From the NCBI RefSeq assembly GCF_000069785.1, contig NC_010528.1:1612001-1676000 (forward strand): 64,000 nt of DNA, given 5' to 3'. Within the stretch, counting starts at the first letter, position 1, and each line of letters begins with the position of its first letter. The translations under genes were made by a program, and so were the position numbers. Shown piece by piece: positions 17,151 to 26,229 of the stretch. The notes below the pieces were generated by a model that searched no databases, was not told the DNA's origin, and worked only from the letters and a program-made list of their open reading frames with translations. The stretch is from Cupriavidus taiwanensis LMG 19424. GTDB taxonomy: Bacteria > Pseudomonadota > Gammaproteobacteria > Burkholderiales > Burkholderiaceae.

Positions 17151-17693
17151 TTATCGCGATACCTCCGACGCCATCTTCTTTGCCGATTCCAGGTGATGCT
17201 CCAGCGTCGGCAGTGTCTTCTTTGCAAAAGCCCGTACATCGTTGTCGCGTGCGTCGCTTGCGGCCTTGCGGAACAACGCGACCGCATCGTTATGCGCCTT
17301 GACGCCGACTTCGCTGGCGTACTGCTTGTCGAAGCTGGCGCCTTGCAGGGCACCCATGGCTTCCAGCTTCTTCTGGTCGTCAGGACTCGGCGTGGTTGGG
17401 AGCTGCACCTCCTTGGCGGTAGCCAGCCGCTTGAGGTCTTCGGCGGCGGCGCGGTGGTCCTGCAGCATCTGGCTGGCAAAGCGCTTCACCGTGCCGCTCG
17501 CGGCCTTGGACTCGGCGAGTTTGCTGGCATCGATCTCCATCTGGCCTGCCTGTGCGGCCTTGTTCATGAAGTCCACGTCGCCGGCAGGCGGCGCGGCGTA
17601 CAGGCCAGTTGTGGTCAGGCAAAGCAACATTGCCGCAAGCGCGGTCCTGGCATGGCGCCCGGTGCGGGCGGGCTGGCGAGCATCGAATGGCAT
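17151..17693 (-). CDS. DUF4142 family secreted protein
   Basis: 180 residues. A signal peptide ends near residue 34 (TALAAMLLCLTTTGLYAAP), followed by the all-helical, ferritin-like DUF4142 domain (DVDFMNKAAQAGQMEIDASKL, MLQDHRAAAEDLKRLA, ending in TLEHHLESAKKM). AGGAG precedes the ATG at 17691-17693; the frame extends 14 codons further but without a better start. The biochemical function of DUF4142 is unknown. It lies 70 bp behind the copper oxidase and is probably co-transcribed, so both act in the periplasm. Confidence 0.85.
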   Translation of the reverse strand: MPFDARQPARTGRHARTALAAMLLCLTTTGLYAAPPAGDVDFMNKAAQAGQMEIDASKLAESKAASGTVKRFASQMLQDHRAAAEDLKRLATAKEVQLPTTPSPDDQKKLEAMGALQGASFDKQYASEVGVKAHNDAVALFRKAASDARDNDVRAFAKKTLPTLEHHLESAKKMASEVSR

Positions 17694-17763
17694 GACTGTC
17701 TCCTGAACGGGCAACCATACCCGGCATTGCAACAATCATGCCGCCGCGCAGCCAGTGCCCGAT

Positions 17764-19488
17764 TCAGGAGATGCGAACGAATTTCGCGACGGACGGCACC
17801 CCCTGGGAGTCGATGACAAACAGCATGTAATAACCGGGCGGCACCAGGGAGCTCGAGGCGGGCAGGGTGACCCTCAGGTTCTTGGCGCCTTGTTTGGTAT
17901 ACCGCAACTTGATATAGCGCTGGTGCATGTCGTTGCCATGGGTCACTGCCCCCGGCGCTACCAGGGCAACGCTGGAAACATTGGGGGTACTGGAGCCGAC
18001 GGTGAAGGTTTGCCCCAGGCTCACTGTACCGGGTGCGCTGGTGATGCTGGGGCGCGCGCCCTTGAACAGGTAGGGGGGCGAATAGACCTGGGCCTGGTGC
18101 GTGCTGGTTGCCAGCGGGTTCATATCATCCTGGGACAGCAGCACGGTCGCGTCGGGCAACAGAATGGCACTGGAGTGGTAGCCCGCCTGTATGGTGTTCG
18201 GACTCATCGAAATCCAGCTGCCGGTCGGATCGCCGGCCGGCTTGTTGTAGAGCTCGCTGTCAAAATGCGGATTGTCGTAACCGTTGCTGGCAGCATTTCC
18301 GCCCACCGTAAACAGCGTGCCATCGGGCAGGATCACGGTATTGGCGTTATGGCGAGGCTGCAGCCATTGCGGAAACTGTCTCCACCCGGCGTTAGGGTTG
18401 CCGACGTCAAACCATTCGTTGTTGCGGAAGGCGCTGTCGCCTTCGGCGCCACCCGCGATCATCACGACCTGCTTGACCGGCGTGACCGAGGCGTCGGTGT
18501 AGAGAACGCCGTTGGCGTATTCATAATGCGAGCTCAGCAAGTTCGGAATGCTGCTCCATGACCAGCTGCCAGGCGTCAACAGCAAGGTATTGTAGAAAGC
18601 AGGCCCGGCCTGCATCATCTGGCCCGATGACAGCAGGTACTGGAAAGGGTACATGCCGGATGGGTCGTGTAAAGAGACCACGCTCATCGTGCCGACCCCG
18701 TCCATGCTGGCGGCAGGGGTGAACACCTCGACCACCGCGGTGGTATTGCCGGAGCCGGTCTCGTCGAGACCGCTGGTAATCACCACCCTGTTGTCCGCCA
18801 GCCTGGTTGCCGTCGGATACCACCGGCCTACCGACATATTCGGTTGCGCGGTCCAGGTTTCGCTAAGCGGATTGAACGTATAGCTGCTCAGCGCGCCCCT
18901 GAAGTTTTGCTGTCCCTCCGGCGCGTTCGGGTCCGGGTAGCGCAGATTGCCACCGGCAATAAAAACCCTGCCGTCGCTCAATATCGTCTGTCCGGCACAC
19001 CAGATATTCTCCGGCGGCGTAATGGCGTATCCCGTCCGTGTGCGGGAATCCCAGAGGTAAGCGACGCCCGTGTTGGACGCCTCCGGATTATGGTATTGGG
19101 TCGGCTCGTACGACCAGAACAGCACCTTGCCGGTGTGCAGCAACACCGCCGTGATGCCGACTACGGGAATCACGAACGGTGCGCTCCATTGGCCGGCCGT
19201 ATTGGTCGCCTGGGCGCTGGCGGCAGCCAGCACCTGTTCATCCGGCGTTGGGGCCTTCTCCAGGCCCTTTGCCACGCGACACTGCTTGGCACGTGCCTTG
19301 GCATGCGATTCCGCATGGCCTGGGCCCAGCACAGCGGTTTCCCGCTGCCTCAGCCTGGCTTCGGCCGAGGGGTTGGTGCACGCATCGTTATCAAAGCTGA
19401 CAGGGGCCGCGCAAATCGGCGGCGCTGCCATGACCAGGCCAACCATCGATGCCCACACGGTTTTCCGGAAGATCGTGAGTTGACGCAT
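17764..19488 (-). CDS. secreted copper-radical oxidase (galactose/glyoxal oxidase family, AA5-like)
   Basis: 574 residues with a signal peptide to about residue 28. Kelch-like blades (for example PTATRLADNRVVITSG) are followed by a C-terminal DUF1929 domain. By motif comparison with galactose oxidase all metal and cofactor residues are kept: Cys164 (NIWCAG) for the Tyr-Cys crosslink, Tyr224 (GRWYPTA), Tyr437-His438 (AGYHSS) and His517 (AVTHGND). It should oxidise an alcohol or aldehyde to give H2O2. The substrate is unknown; glyoxal-oxidase or GlxA-like roles are possible. AGGAGG lies 8 nt before the ATG. Confidence 0.85.
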   Translation of the reverse strand: MRQLTIFRKTVWASMVGLVMAAPPICAAPVSFDNDACTNPSAEARLRQRETAVLGPGHAESHAKARAKQCRVAKGLEKAPTPDEQVLAAASAQATNTAGQWSAPFVIPVVGITAVLLHTGKVLFWSYEPTQYHNPEASNTGVAYLWDSRTRTGYAITPPENIWCAGQTILSDGRVFIAGGNLRYPDPNAPEGQQNFRGALSSYTFNPLSETWTAQPNMSVGRWYPTATRLADNRVVITSGLDETGSGNTTAVVEVFTPAASMDGVGTMSVVSLHDPSGMYPFQYLLSSGQMMQAGPAFYNTLLLTPGSWSWSSIPNLLSSHYEYANGVLYTDASVTPVKQVVMIAGGAEGDSAFRNNEWFDVGNPNAGWRQFPQWLQPRHNANTVILPDGTLFTVGGNAASNGYDNPHFDSELYNKPAGDPTGSWISMSPNTIQAGYHSSAILLPDATVLLSQDDMNPLATSTHQAQVYSPPYLFKGARPSITSAPGTVSLGQTFTVGSSTPNVSSVALVAPGAVTHGNDMHQRYIKLRYTKQGAKNLRVTLPASSSLVPPGYYMLFVIDSQGVPSVAKFVRIS

Positions 19489-20299
19489 TGGTATGTCCTC
19501 CTGGTGTCACGGCGTTGCCATCGAATCGACGTGAAAGCCGATTCCGGCAATCTCGGGAGGCCTGCCACCGAGCATCGATGCCAGAGTCATCTGCCAGGCG
19601 GACAGGCGAAGGGGCCTCGCGGGCGGGTCCGCGCGGGGTAGCTCAGGTGCGAATGCCGCAATGACATTCGCACCGGACTTTTCTAGCTTAGGGGGGCAAG
19701 CCGAGAGCCAATGTGGGCTGGCGCACGGAACGAATGCGATTGCGGGCTTGCATTTTGCTCAAGCTGCGTGCGCTGCGCTGCGTAGATGAGTGCTGCGAGG
19801 CGGCGCGGCGGACCCGCCGTGACGCAACGATCGCCGTGCGGCGCGAAGCCGTCTCGTCAGCCATCCGGGGACAGGTATTGGGCCGGGCAGAAGCGGCGTG
19901 TGTGAGGGGAGGGCGGAGCGGGCACGAAAGTAAATCGTTCTATCACGGCCCGCACTCCGTCGAAGATATGCAGCATAACGTGGAGGTGGCGCAGCGCCTG
20001 CTGACTGCGTGCACGGAGGGCCGATTGCAAGTTGGGCGGAGGCGGGAAGTTTTGTCGCCCCGTAGCTGCGCCGCATCAATTCTTGAATTCGTGCGGCGCA
20101 TCGTATATTTTCGAGGGGCATTCCGGTGGTTGCCGCCGTGTCGGCCGGTGCCTGTTACGAGGATCGGGTTCCTACAAGCCGCAATCAATAACGCATGCCC
20201 GGAACAAGGGCCATCGCCCCCGTCCGCGCAATGCGCGCGTGACCCTGCGCAGTTGCTTGCCGCTGCCCCCTTGCTCCTGCCCATCAGAAAGGCGCTGCC
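19489..20299. other. intergenic region, no gene recognised
   Basis: About 810 bp upstream of both the copper oxidase and the transporter. Open frames here on both strands look like GC-rich noise with no family resemblance. The one clear structure is the inverted repeat at 19646-19674. Confidence 0.5.
19646..19674. promoter_or_regulatory. 10-bp inverted repeat in the intergenic region
   Basis: GGTGCGAATG-N9-CATTCGCACC is perfect and is followed by GGACTTTTCT. No plus-strand gene ends nearby for it to terminate. It lies 158 bp upstream of the minus-strand copper oxidase, so it may be an operator or a stray hairpin. Confidence 0.35.
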
Positions 20300-21892
20300 A
20301 TGGATGCAGTCCGGACATTGCTCGAAACCCAGCCGCTGCTCACGCTGTTCCTCACGGTTGCACTGGGCTATGTCATCGGCGAGATTAATATCAAGGGCGT
20401 GTCGCTCGGATCGGGCGCGGTGCTGTTCGTGGGGCTGGCGATCGGCGGGTTCGCGCCGAAGTCCGCGCCGCCTGCCATCCTTGGCACGCTGGGGCTGCTG
20501 CTCTTTCTCTATGGCATTGGGATCCAGTACGGGGAGCAGTTTTTTAAAGGTCTGACCAGCCCCGACGGCATCAAGGCCAACGCCGCTGCGGTCCTCGGCG
20601 TGGTTGGCTCCGGACTGGTCGCGGTTGCGCTGGTGCCGCTGGTCGGCGTGAAGCTGGATGAGTCGCTAGGCATGTTCGCCGGCGCGGGAACCAGCACGGC
20701 AAGCCTGCAGGCCGCGATGACGGCGATGAAGAGCGACGGCGCCGCGGTGGGCTACAGCGTCGCATACCCCGTCGGCGTGGCAGGGCCGATCCTGTTTCTG
20801 TATGCCCTCACCGCGCTGCTCAAGCCGAATATCGTGCGGCCGCCACCAAAGCTGATTGAGACCGCCGAGATTGCGCTGACCAACCCGGCGTTTATCGGTG
20901 TGCGTCTGTCGGAGGTGGTAGCGCGCCTGCCGGAGGGGGTGGCGATTGCCGCCGTGCGTCGCGCCCACCACAACTACCCGTCCGCCGACGACCTGGTCCT
21001 GCAGGCCAACGACGTGCTGCTCGCGACCGCCACCGACCCGGCCTTGCTGCGTGAAGCCACCTCGCTGTGCGGAGAACTGCAGCCGGGCCGCATGACAAGC
21101 CATCGCGAAGACCTGGACTATATGCGCGTGTTCGCCTCAAGCCGGCTCGTGGTCGGGCACACGCTGCGCGATATCCGTTTTCCCGAAGGCATGGTCTGCT
21201 CGATCGCCCATGTGCGGCGCGGCGATGCGGACCTGATGCCCCGCGAGGACCTCACCCTCGAGTTCGGTGACCGCGTCGGCCTGCTGGTCAATCGCGCCCA
21301 TATGAAGCCGATTCGTGCGCTGTTCGGCGACTCCATCAAGGGCACCGCCGAGCTGAGCTTTATCTCGATCGGCATCGGCGCGGCGCTCGGGCTGCTGGTG
21401 GGGCTGATCCCGGTGCCGATTCCCGGCGTCGGCACGCTGGCGCTGGGGCTCGCCGCGCTGCTGCTGGTCGCCCTCGTGCTCGGCCGGATGCGCCGTCTCG
21501 GGCCGTTCGTCTGGACCATGCCGCTGTCGGCCAACCTGGTCCTGCGCAACTTCGGGCTGACCATCTTCCTCGCACAGGTGGGCATTGCATCCGGGCCGAA
21601 GTTCTTCGCCACCATCGGCGTGACCGGGGTGTCCTTCCTGATCTATGGCGTGGTAATTCTGCTTGCCCTGCTGCTGATTACTGCGATTTTCTGCCTGTGG
21701 GTCTTCAGGCTGCCGTTCGACCTCGCGGTGGGCGTGATCTGCGGCGCGACCGGCAATCCCGCCATCCTTGCCTTTGCCAATCGCGTCGCGCCCACCGACC
21801 GGCCCGACCTCGGCTACTCGATGATCTTCCCGTCAATGACCATCGTGAAAATCCTGTTCGTACAGGTCGCTGCCACACTGGCTGGCGGATAG
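20300..21892 (+). CDS. aspartate:alanine exchanger (AAEx/YidE-AspT) family transporter
   Basis: 530 residues. An N-terminal block of hydrophobic helices (to about residue 180) is followed by a cytosolic TrkA-C-like regulatory segment with two RCK-C repeats (about 195-355), then a second block of helices ending in the family-typical GNPAILAFANRVAPTDRPDLGYSMIFP. AAEx members exchange dicarboxylates or amino acids, but the substrate here is unknown. The gene is followed 52 bp later by a D-lactate-type dehydrogenase, so import of a 2-oxo acid or organic acid is conceivable. Confidence 0.85.
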   Translation: MDAVRTLLETQPLLTLFLTVALGYVIGEINIKGVSLGSGAVLFVGLAIGGFAPKSAPPAILGTLGLLLFLYGIGIQYGEQFFKGLTSPDGIKANAAAVLGVVGSGLVAVALVPLVGVKLDESLGMFAGAGTSTASLQAAMTAMKSDGAAVGYSVAYPVGVAGPILFLYALTALLKPNIVRPPPKLIETAEIALTNPAFIGVRLSEVVARLPEGVAIAAVRRAHHNYPSADDLVLQANDVLLATATDPALLREATSLCGELQPGRMTSHREDLDYMRVFASSRLVVGHTLRDIRFPEGMVCSIAHVRRGDADLMPREDLTLEFGDRVGLLVNRAHMKPIRALFGDSIKGTAELSFISIGIGAALGLLVGLIPVPIPGVGTLALGLAALLLVALVLGRMRRLGPFVWTMPLSANLVLRNFGLTIFLAQVGIASGPKFFATIGVTGVSFLIYGVVILLALLLITAIFCLWVFRLPFDLAVGVICGATGNPAILAFANRVAPTDRPDLGYSMIFPSMTIVKILFVQVAATLAGG

Positions 21893-21944
21893 TGCAGGGC
21901 AGTCTGGGCGGAGCGCCCCATGCGATTCGCCACGGAGACACATC

Positions 21945-22940
21945 ATGGAAATCGCCGTTTTCAGCGCAAAGTCTTACGATCGCCAACATCTCGATGCCGC
22001 GAATGCGGTCGAAGGCCATCAGCTCAAGTACTTCGAAGTTCCCTTGGACACCGAGACGGTGGGCCTCGCCGCGGGGCACGGCGCAGTGTGCATCTTCGTC
22101 AATGACCGCGCCGATGCGACCGTGCTGGAAGCGCTCGGACGCGGCGGCACCAGGCTGGTCGCGCTGCGCTGCACGGGGTTCAACAACGTCGACCTGAAAG
22201 CCGCGCAGGCGCTCGGGGTCAAGGTAGTGCGCGTTGTCGACTACTCGCCCAACTCGGTCGCCGAACACGCGGTGGCCCTGCTGATGGCGGTCAACCGCAA
22301 GATCCACCGGGCCTACAACCGCACGCGGGACTTCAATTTCTCGCTCGAAGGCCTGATGGGCTTCGACCTGTGCGGCAAGACCGTGGCCGTGATCGGCACC
22401 GGCAAGATCGGCCGCGTGTTTGCGAAGATCATGGTCGGGTTCGGTTGCAACGTGATCGGCTACGACAAGTACCCATCCCCCGAATTCGAGGCCCTTGGCG
22501 GACGCTACGCGGACGAGGGAGAAATCGGCGCAAGCGCGGACTGCATCTCGCTGCACTGCCCGCTCACGCCCGAGACGCATCACATCATCAACGCCGAAAC
22601 GCTGTCGCGCGCCAAGCCGGGAGCCTTGCTGATCAACACCAGCCGCGGCGGGCTGATCGACACGGAAGCAGTCATCGCGGCGCTCAGGAGCGGGCAACTC
22701 GGCGGGCTGGCGATCGACGTGTACGAGCAGGAGGCGGGGCTGTTCTTCCGCGACCTGTCCGGCACCATCATCGACGACTCCGTGCTGCAGCAGCTGGTTA
22801 CGTTCCCTAACGTGATCGTGACCGGGCACCAGGCCTTCCTCACCCGCGAAGCCGTGATGACCATTTGCGAAACAACCTTGCGCAGTGTGACGGAGTTCGA
22901 ACGCGGCAAGTCGCTCACGAACGAAGTCAGTGCCAGTTGA
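21945..22940 (+). CDS. ldhA: 2-hydroxyacid dehydrogenase, D-lactate dehydrogenase type
   Basis: 331 residues, the size and sequence pattern of LdhA, which reduces pyruvate to D-lactate with NADH. Visible features: the Rossmann motif VIGTGKIGRVFAKI near residue 150, the substrate arginine region LLINTSRGGLID near 232, and the catalytic His near 295 (IVTGHQAFLTREA). GGAG lies 7 nt before the ATG. It is probably co-transcribed with the AAEx transporter. It is convergent with the next gene across a 180-bp gap that holds nothing recognised. Confidence 0.88.
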   Translation: MEIAVFSAKSYDRQHLDAANAVEGHQLKYFEVPLDTETVGLAAGHGAVCIFVNDRADATVLEALGRGGTRLVALRCTGFNNVDLKAAQALGVKVVRVVDYSPNSVAEHAVALLMAVNRKIHRAYNRTRDFNFSLEGLMGFDLCGKTVAVIGTGKIGRVFAKIMVGFGCNVIGYDKYPSPEFEALGGRYADEGEIGASADCISLHCPLTPETHHIINAETLSRAKPGALLINTSRGGLIDTEAVIAALRSGQLGGLAIDVYEQEAGLFFRDLSGTIIDDSVLQQLVTFPNVIVTGHQAFLTREAVMTICETTLRSVTEFERGKSLTNEVSAS

Positions 22941-23119
22941 AGAACGGCTGTCGGCGTCATGTCGCCCCGCTAATGGCTTAAACCGCTGCCGGAAAAGCCT
23001 GCCGCCCAATCCACGATCGCGCGCACTCGCACCCGCTGTGAGGCGCGGGGGCGGCGCGAAACGAGGCCCGCGACGATGCGGCGCTGGCGACAGACCGGCA
23101 TTCACCGGCCTGTGCGGCC

Positions 23120-24139
23120 TTAATCAGCCGTGATGTGGTTGGCCTTCACCACCTCGCCCCACATCTTGTAGTGGGTGCGGGTCAGCGTTGCGAGCTGCTC
23201 AGGCGTGCCGCCGCCGGGCTCGTCGCCGCGATCGACGATGCTCTTGACGACGCCCGGGTCCTTCAGCGCCGTATTCAATGCGCCGTTGGCCTTCTTGACG
23301 ATGTCAGGGCTCAGGCCCGGCGGCCCGTACAGGCCGATGAACGAGATGATGGTGAAGTCCTTGATGCCGCTCTCGGTAGCGGTCGGCACGTCCGGGATCA
23401 TGGCTACGCGCTTCGGCCCCGTGACCATCAGCGGCCGTAACTGGCCCGATTTGATGAAAGGCGCGACGACCGACGTGGCATCGAACATCGCATCCAGGCG
23501 TCCGGCCATCAGGTCGACCATAGCCGGGCTGCTGCCTTTGTAGGGCACATGGTTCATCTTCGGGCCGCCCATGCGCTCGCGCAGCAATTCCATCGTGACA
23601 TGCGGCAATGCGCCGGTGCCGCCCGAGCCATAGTCGATGGTCTTGCCCGACTTGTCGCGCGCCTTGACCTCCTCGACGAACTGCGCGTAAGTCTTGATGG
23701 GCGAACTGGCAGGCACGACGAGGACCAGCGGCGACTGCAGCATCACGCCTATCGGCGTCAGCTTCTGTGGATCGACGATGCCAAGCTTGGTGTAGACGTG
23801 CGGCATGATCGTCATCGAGCCATTGCCTACCAGCAGTTTGTTCCCGTCAGGCGCCGCGCGCATGACCTCGATGGAGGCGATATTGCCGTTCACGCCGGCC
23901 TTGTTGTCGATGACAAACGACTGGCCGAGCGAACTCTGCAGGCCGTTAAGCAGCGCACGCCCCGCGAAGTCGGTCTGGCCACCGGGCGGAAAGCCCACGA
24001 GCAGCGTTACTGGCTTGGTCGGCCAGCTGGTCTGCGCCCACGCGGCGGTGGTTGCCAGCGCGCCAAGGCCGAGGGCAGCGACGCTCAGGATCAACGCGGA
24101 ACGGCGCGAATACACGGGCGATTTCTTGGTGATTGTCAT
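23120..24139 (-). CDS. Bug/TctC-family periplasmic substrate-binding protein
   Basis: 339 residues. A signal peptide with an Arg-Arg (YSRRSALILSVAALGLG) ends near AAWAQ. The mature part is typical Bug: WPTKPVTLLVGFPPGGQTDFAGR and the VDLMAGRLDAMFDATS core. It sits 47 bp behind the mannonate dehydratase and is probably in one operon with it, which suggests a sugar acid or uronate-derived ligand. No TctA/TctB membrane genes accompany it, as is common for Bug proteins in Cupriavidus and Bordetella. GGAG precedes the ATG at 24137-24139. Confidence 0.88.
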   Translation of the reverse strand: MTITKKSPVYSRRSALILSVAALGLGALATTAAWAQTSWPTKPVTLLVGFPPGGQTDFAGRALLNGLQSSLGQSFVIDNKAGVNGNIASIEVMRAAPDGNKLLVGNGSMTIMPHVYTKLGIVDPQKLTPIGVMLQSPLVLVVPASSPIKTYAQFVEEVKARDKSGKTIDYGSGGTGALPHVTMELLRERMGGPKMNHVPYKGSSPAMVDLMAGRLDAMFDATSVVAPFIKSGQLRPLMVTGPKRVAMIPDVPTATESGIKDFTIISFIGLYGPPGLSPDIVKKANGALNTALKDPGVVKSIVDRGDEPGGGTPEQLATLTRTHYKMWGEVVKANHITAD

Positions 24140-24186
24140 GACAGGTCTCCGATTATGTTTTGTCTGGGCCGCAGCCCCACGGCGCT

Positions 24187-25227
24187 TCAGGCCGTCTTTT
24201 CCATCGCTTCCCACATCCCGTTGATATAGACCGCGCCGAGTGCCCGGTCATAGAGGCCGTATCCCGGCTTGCCCGTCTCGCCCCAGATCATGCGGCCGTG
24301 GTCGGGGCGGTAATAGCCCTGGAAGCCGACGTCGTGGTACGCCTTGACGATCGCGGCAATATCCAGCGATCCGCAACTCGAGAGGTGGGCGGTTTCCTCG
24401 AAATCGCCTTCCGGCGTGATCTTGACGTTGCGGATATGGGCGAAGTGGATGCGTCCCATGCCGCCGAACTCGCGCACCAGCGCCTCGACGTTGTTCTGGG
24501 GGCCGGCGCCAAGCGAGCCCGAGCACAGCGTCAGGCCGTTTGCCGGCGTGTCGACGATCGCCAGGATGCGTGCCAGGTCGTCGCGGTTCTTGACGATGCG
24601 CGGCAGTCCGAAGATGGGCCGCGGCGGATCGTCCGGATGAATGGCCATCTTGATGCCGCACTCCTGGGCCACCGGAATGATCGCGCGCAGGAAATGCTCC
24701 AGGTGCTCCCAGAGCCTGCCTTCGTCGATGCCACGATATTCGGCCAGCAGCGACTGCAGTTCTGCGTGAGCGTAGCTGGAATCCCAGCCGGGCAGGGCGA
24801 TCCCCTGGCTGACGTCGATCTGTTCGACCTCGCGGGTGCTGAAGGCAAGGCAGGTCGAGCCGTCATCGAGCTTCTTTGCCAGTTCCGTACGGGTCCAGTC
24901 GAACACCGGCATGAAGTTGTAGCAGATGACCTCGATGCCCGCGGCGGCCAGGTTCCTGATGGTCTGCTGGTAGTTCGCAATCAGCCGCTCGCGCGTCGGC
25001 TTGCCGAGCTTGATGTCCTCATGGACGGGAACCGACTCCACCACCTTGAACTGCAGCCCCGCCGCCTCGATCGTGGACTTGAGCGCCTGGATCTTGTCCA
25101 GCGGCCATACCTCCCCGACCGGCTCGTCGTAGATGGCCGAGACGATGTGGGTCATGCCCGGGATCTGCCGGATGTATTCGAGAGGAATCGGGTCGGTCGG
25201 GCCAAACCAGCGGAACGACATCTTCAT
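24187..25227 (-). CDS. uxuA: mannonate dehydratase
   Basis: 346 residues. It dehydrates D-mannonate to 2-keto-3-deoxygluconate in hexuronate catabolism. Family signatures include [21 protein letters not shown] at the start, [31 protein letters not shown] (metal-binding region), [13 protein letters not shown], and [13 protein letters not shown] near the C-terminus. The length matches the shorter UxuA subtype. The ATG at 25225-25227 is chosen because AAGGAAG is upstream; the frame extends 18 codons without family similarity. It diverges from a GntR regulator with UxuR/ExuR-like operators between them. Confidence 0.92.
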   Translation of the reverse strand: MKMSFRWFGPTDPIPLEYIRQIPGMTHIVSAIYDEPVGEVWPLDKIQALKSTIEAAGLQFKVVESVPVHEDIKLGKPTRERLIANYQQTIRNLAAAGIEVICYNFMPVFDWTRTELAKKLDDGSTCLAFSTREVEQIDVSQGIALPGWDSSYAHAELQSLLAEYRGIDEGRLWEHLEHFLRAIIPVAQECGIKMAIHPDDPPRPIFGLPRIVKNRDDLARILAIVDTPANGLTLCSGSLGAGPQNNVEALVREFGGMGRIHFAHIRNVKITPEGDFEETAHLSSCGSLDIAAIVKAYHDVGFQGYYRPDHGRMIWGETGKPGYGLYDRALGAVYINGMWEAMEKTA

Positions 25228-25326
25228 GGGTGGGGCTTCCTTGGGGCGACTCTGATGCGGCAGAAGAGGGCGGAAAGGCAATCCGGCCTGAACCGGCGCG
25301 CGTCATGGCCGGCAGGCCGCGCGGCA

Positions 25327-25338
25327 TTGGTGTACCGG
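25327..25338. promoter_or_regulatory. UxuR/ExuR-like operator 1
   Basis: TTGGT-GT-ACCGG resembles the E. coli ExuR/UxuR core TTGGT-AT-ACCAA with one mismatched arm. It is the first of three similar sites between uxuA and the GntR gene. Confidence 0.45.
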
Positions 25339-25348
25339 ATTGGATTAT

Positions 25349-25360
25349 CTGGTTCACCAA
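25349..25360. promoter_or_regulatory. UxuR/ExuR-like operator 2
   Basis: TGGT-TC-ACCA is perfectly symmetric; its centre is 22 bp from operator 1 (about two helical turns). Confidence 0.55.
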
Positions 25361-25388
25361 TTATGAACAGGTTGCCCAATTTTGCCGT

Positions 25389-25402
25389 CATGGTTTACCA
25401 TG
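25389..25402. promoter_or_regulatory. UxuR/ExuR-like operator 3
   Basis: CATGGT-TT-ACCATG is a perfect 14-bp palindrome whose centre is 41 bp from operator 2 (about four turns). The upstream ATG at 25390 of the GntR frame falls inside it, supporting a later start for that gene. Confidence 0.55.
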
Positions 25403-25488
25403 GTCTGCATCAGGCACTGTCCGGCCCATGCCTTCTTGCGGCGAGTGGTCAACCGTTGATCACATCAGCAGTCGCCGCCTTACTTGCG

Positions 25489-26229
25489 ATGCCACATTCC
25501 ACCAGCGCTCTTGCAACCCGTCCGATACTCGAGAACCCGCCGGCGGCCAGCGACCGTTCGTACTTGAGCCTGGCCAGCCAGGTGCAGGCATTGATCGCAT
25601 CCGGAGAGTTCTCCGCCAATATGCGGCTGCCGTCCGAACGCACGCTGGCCGAGCGGTTCAGCGTCAGCCGTACCCTGGTGCGCGAGGCCATCATCGCGCT
25701 GGAGGTACAGGGACTGGTCGAAGTGCGCGGCGGCTCCGGGATCTACGTCTGCGCAGAAGCGCCCACGCCCGGTCGCGAGCCGTTTGAGATGCCCTGGCGG
25801 CCGGGGCCGATAGAATCACTGCGCGCCCGGGCTCTGATTGAATCGGAAATCGCCGGCCTGGCGGCCAGCGAGCGCAAGGACGGCGACCTTGACCGTATGT
25901 TCGCGGCCCTGAGCCTGATGCGCGAGCACATGGACGACAAGGAAGCCAACGAGGCGGCGGACCGGCAATTCCACCTGTGCCTGGCCGAATCGACTGGCAA
26001 CAGGGTCCTGCTGCATATGGTCACCGCGCTGTGGGACAGTGGGCGCAGCGATCCGCTATGGGGCAAGATCGAGGAACACTTCCATACCACGGGGCTGCGC
26101 GAGGCATCGCAGGAAGACCATCAGCGAATCTTCGCGGCGGTGATGGCCCGCGACGCGACAGCGGCGCGAGCGGCAATGCGTAACCACCTGGAAAGGGTGA
26201 TCAGCGAGTTTACGCAGGCGTGGCGTTGA
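25489..26229 (+). CDS. GntR/FadR-family regulator, probably of the uxuA operon
   Basis: 246 residues from the ATG at 25489. The winged helix-turn-helix is clear (RLPSERTLAERFSVSRTLVREAI, about residues 44-66), followed by an FCD ligand domain with the metal-binding-type histidines (RQFHLCLAE, ILLHMV-like and LREASQEDHQRI segments). FadR-subfamily members with this layout include UxuR, ExuR and LgoR. It diverges from uxuA, and the TGGT-N2-ACCA sites between them are its likely targets. No strong ribosome-binding site marks the start; ATG 25390 is possible but lies in operator 3. Confidence 0.85.
   Translation: MPHSTSALATRPILENPPAASDRSYLSLASQVQALIASGEFSANMRLPSERTLAERFSVSRTLVREAIIALEVQGLVEVRGGSGIYVCAEAPTPGREPFEMPWRPGPIESLRARALIESEIAGLAASERKDGDLDRMFAALSLMREHMDDKEANEAADRQFHLCLAESTGNRVLLHMVTALWDSGRSDPLWGKIEEHFHTTGLREASQEDHQRIFAAVMARDATAARAAMRNHLERVISEFTQAWR

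Noticed and set aside
19713..20299. A gene between the copper oxidase and the AAEx transporter
   Set aside because: Open frames exist on both strands but lack start signals, codon pattern and any recognisable domain.
24160..25488. N-terminal extension of the GntR regulator by several hundred codons
   Set aside because: The extra frame is antisense to uxuA and passes through the operator array; the GntR domain begins well after 25489.
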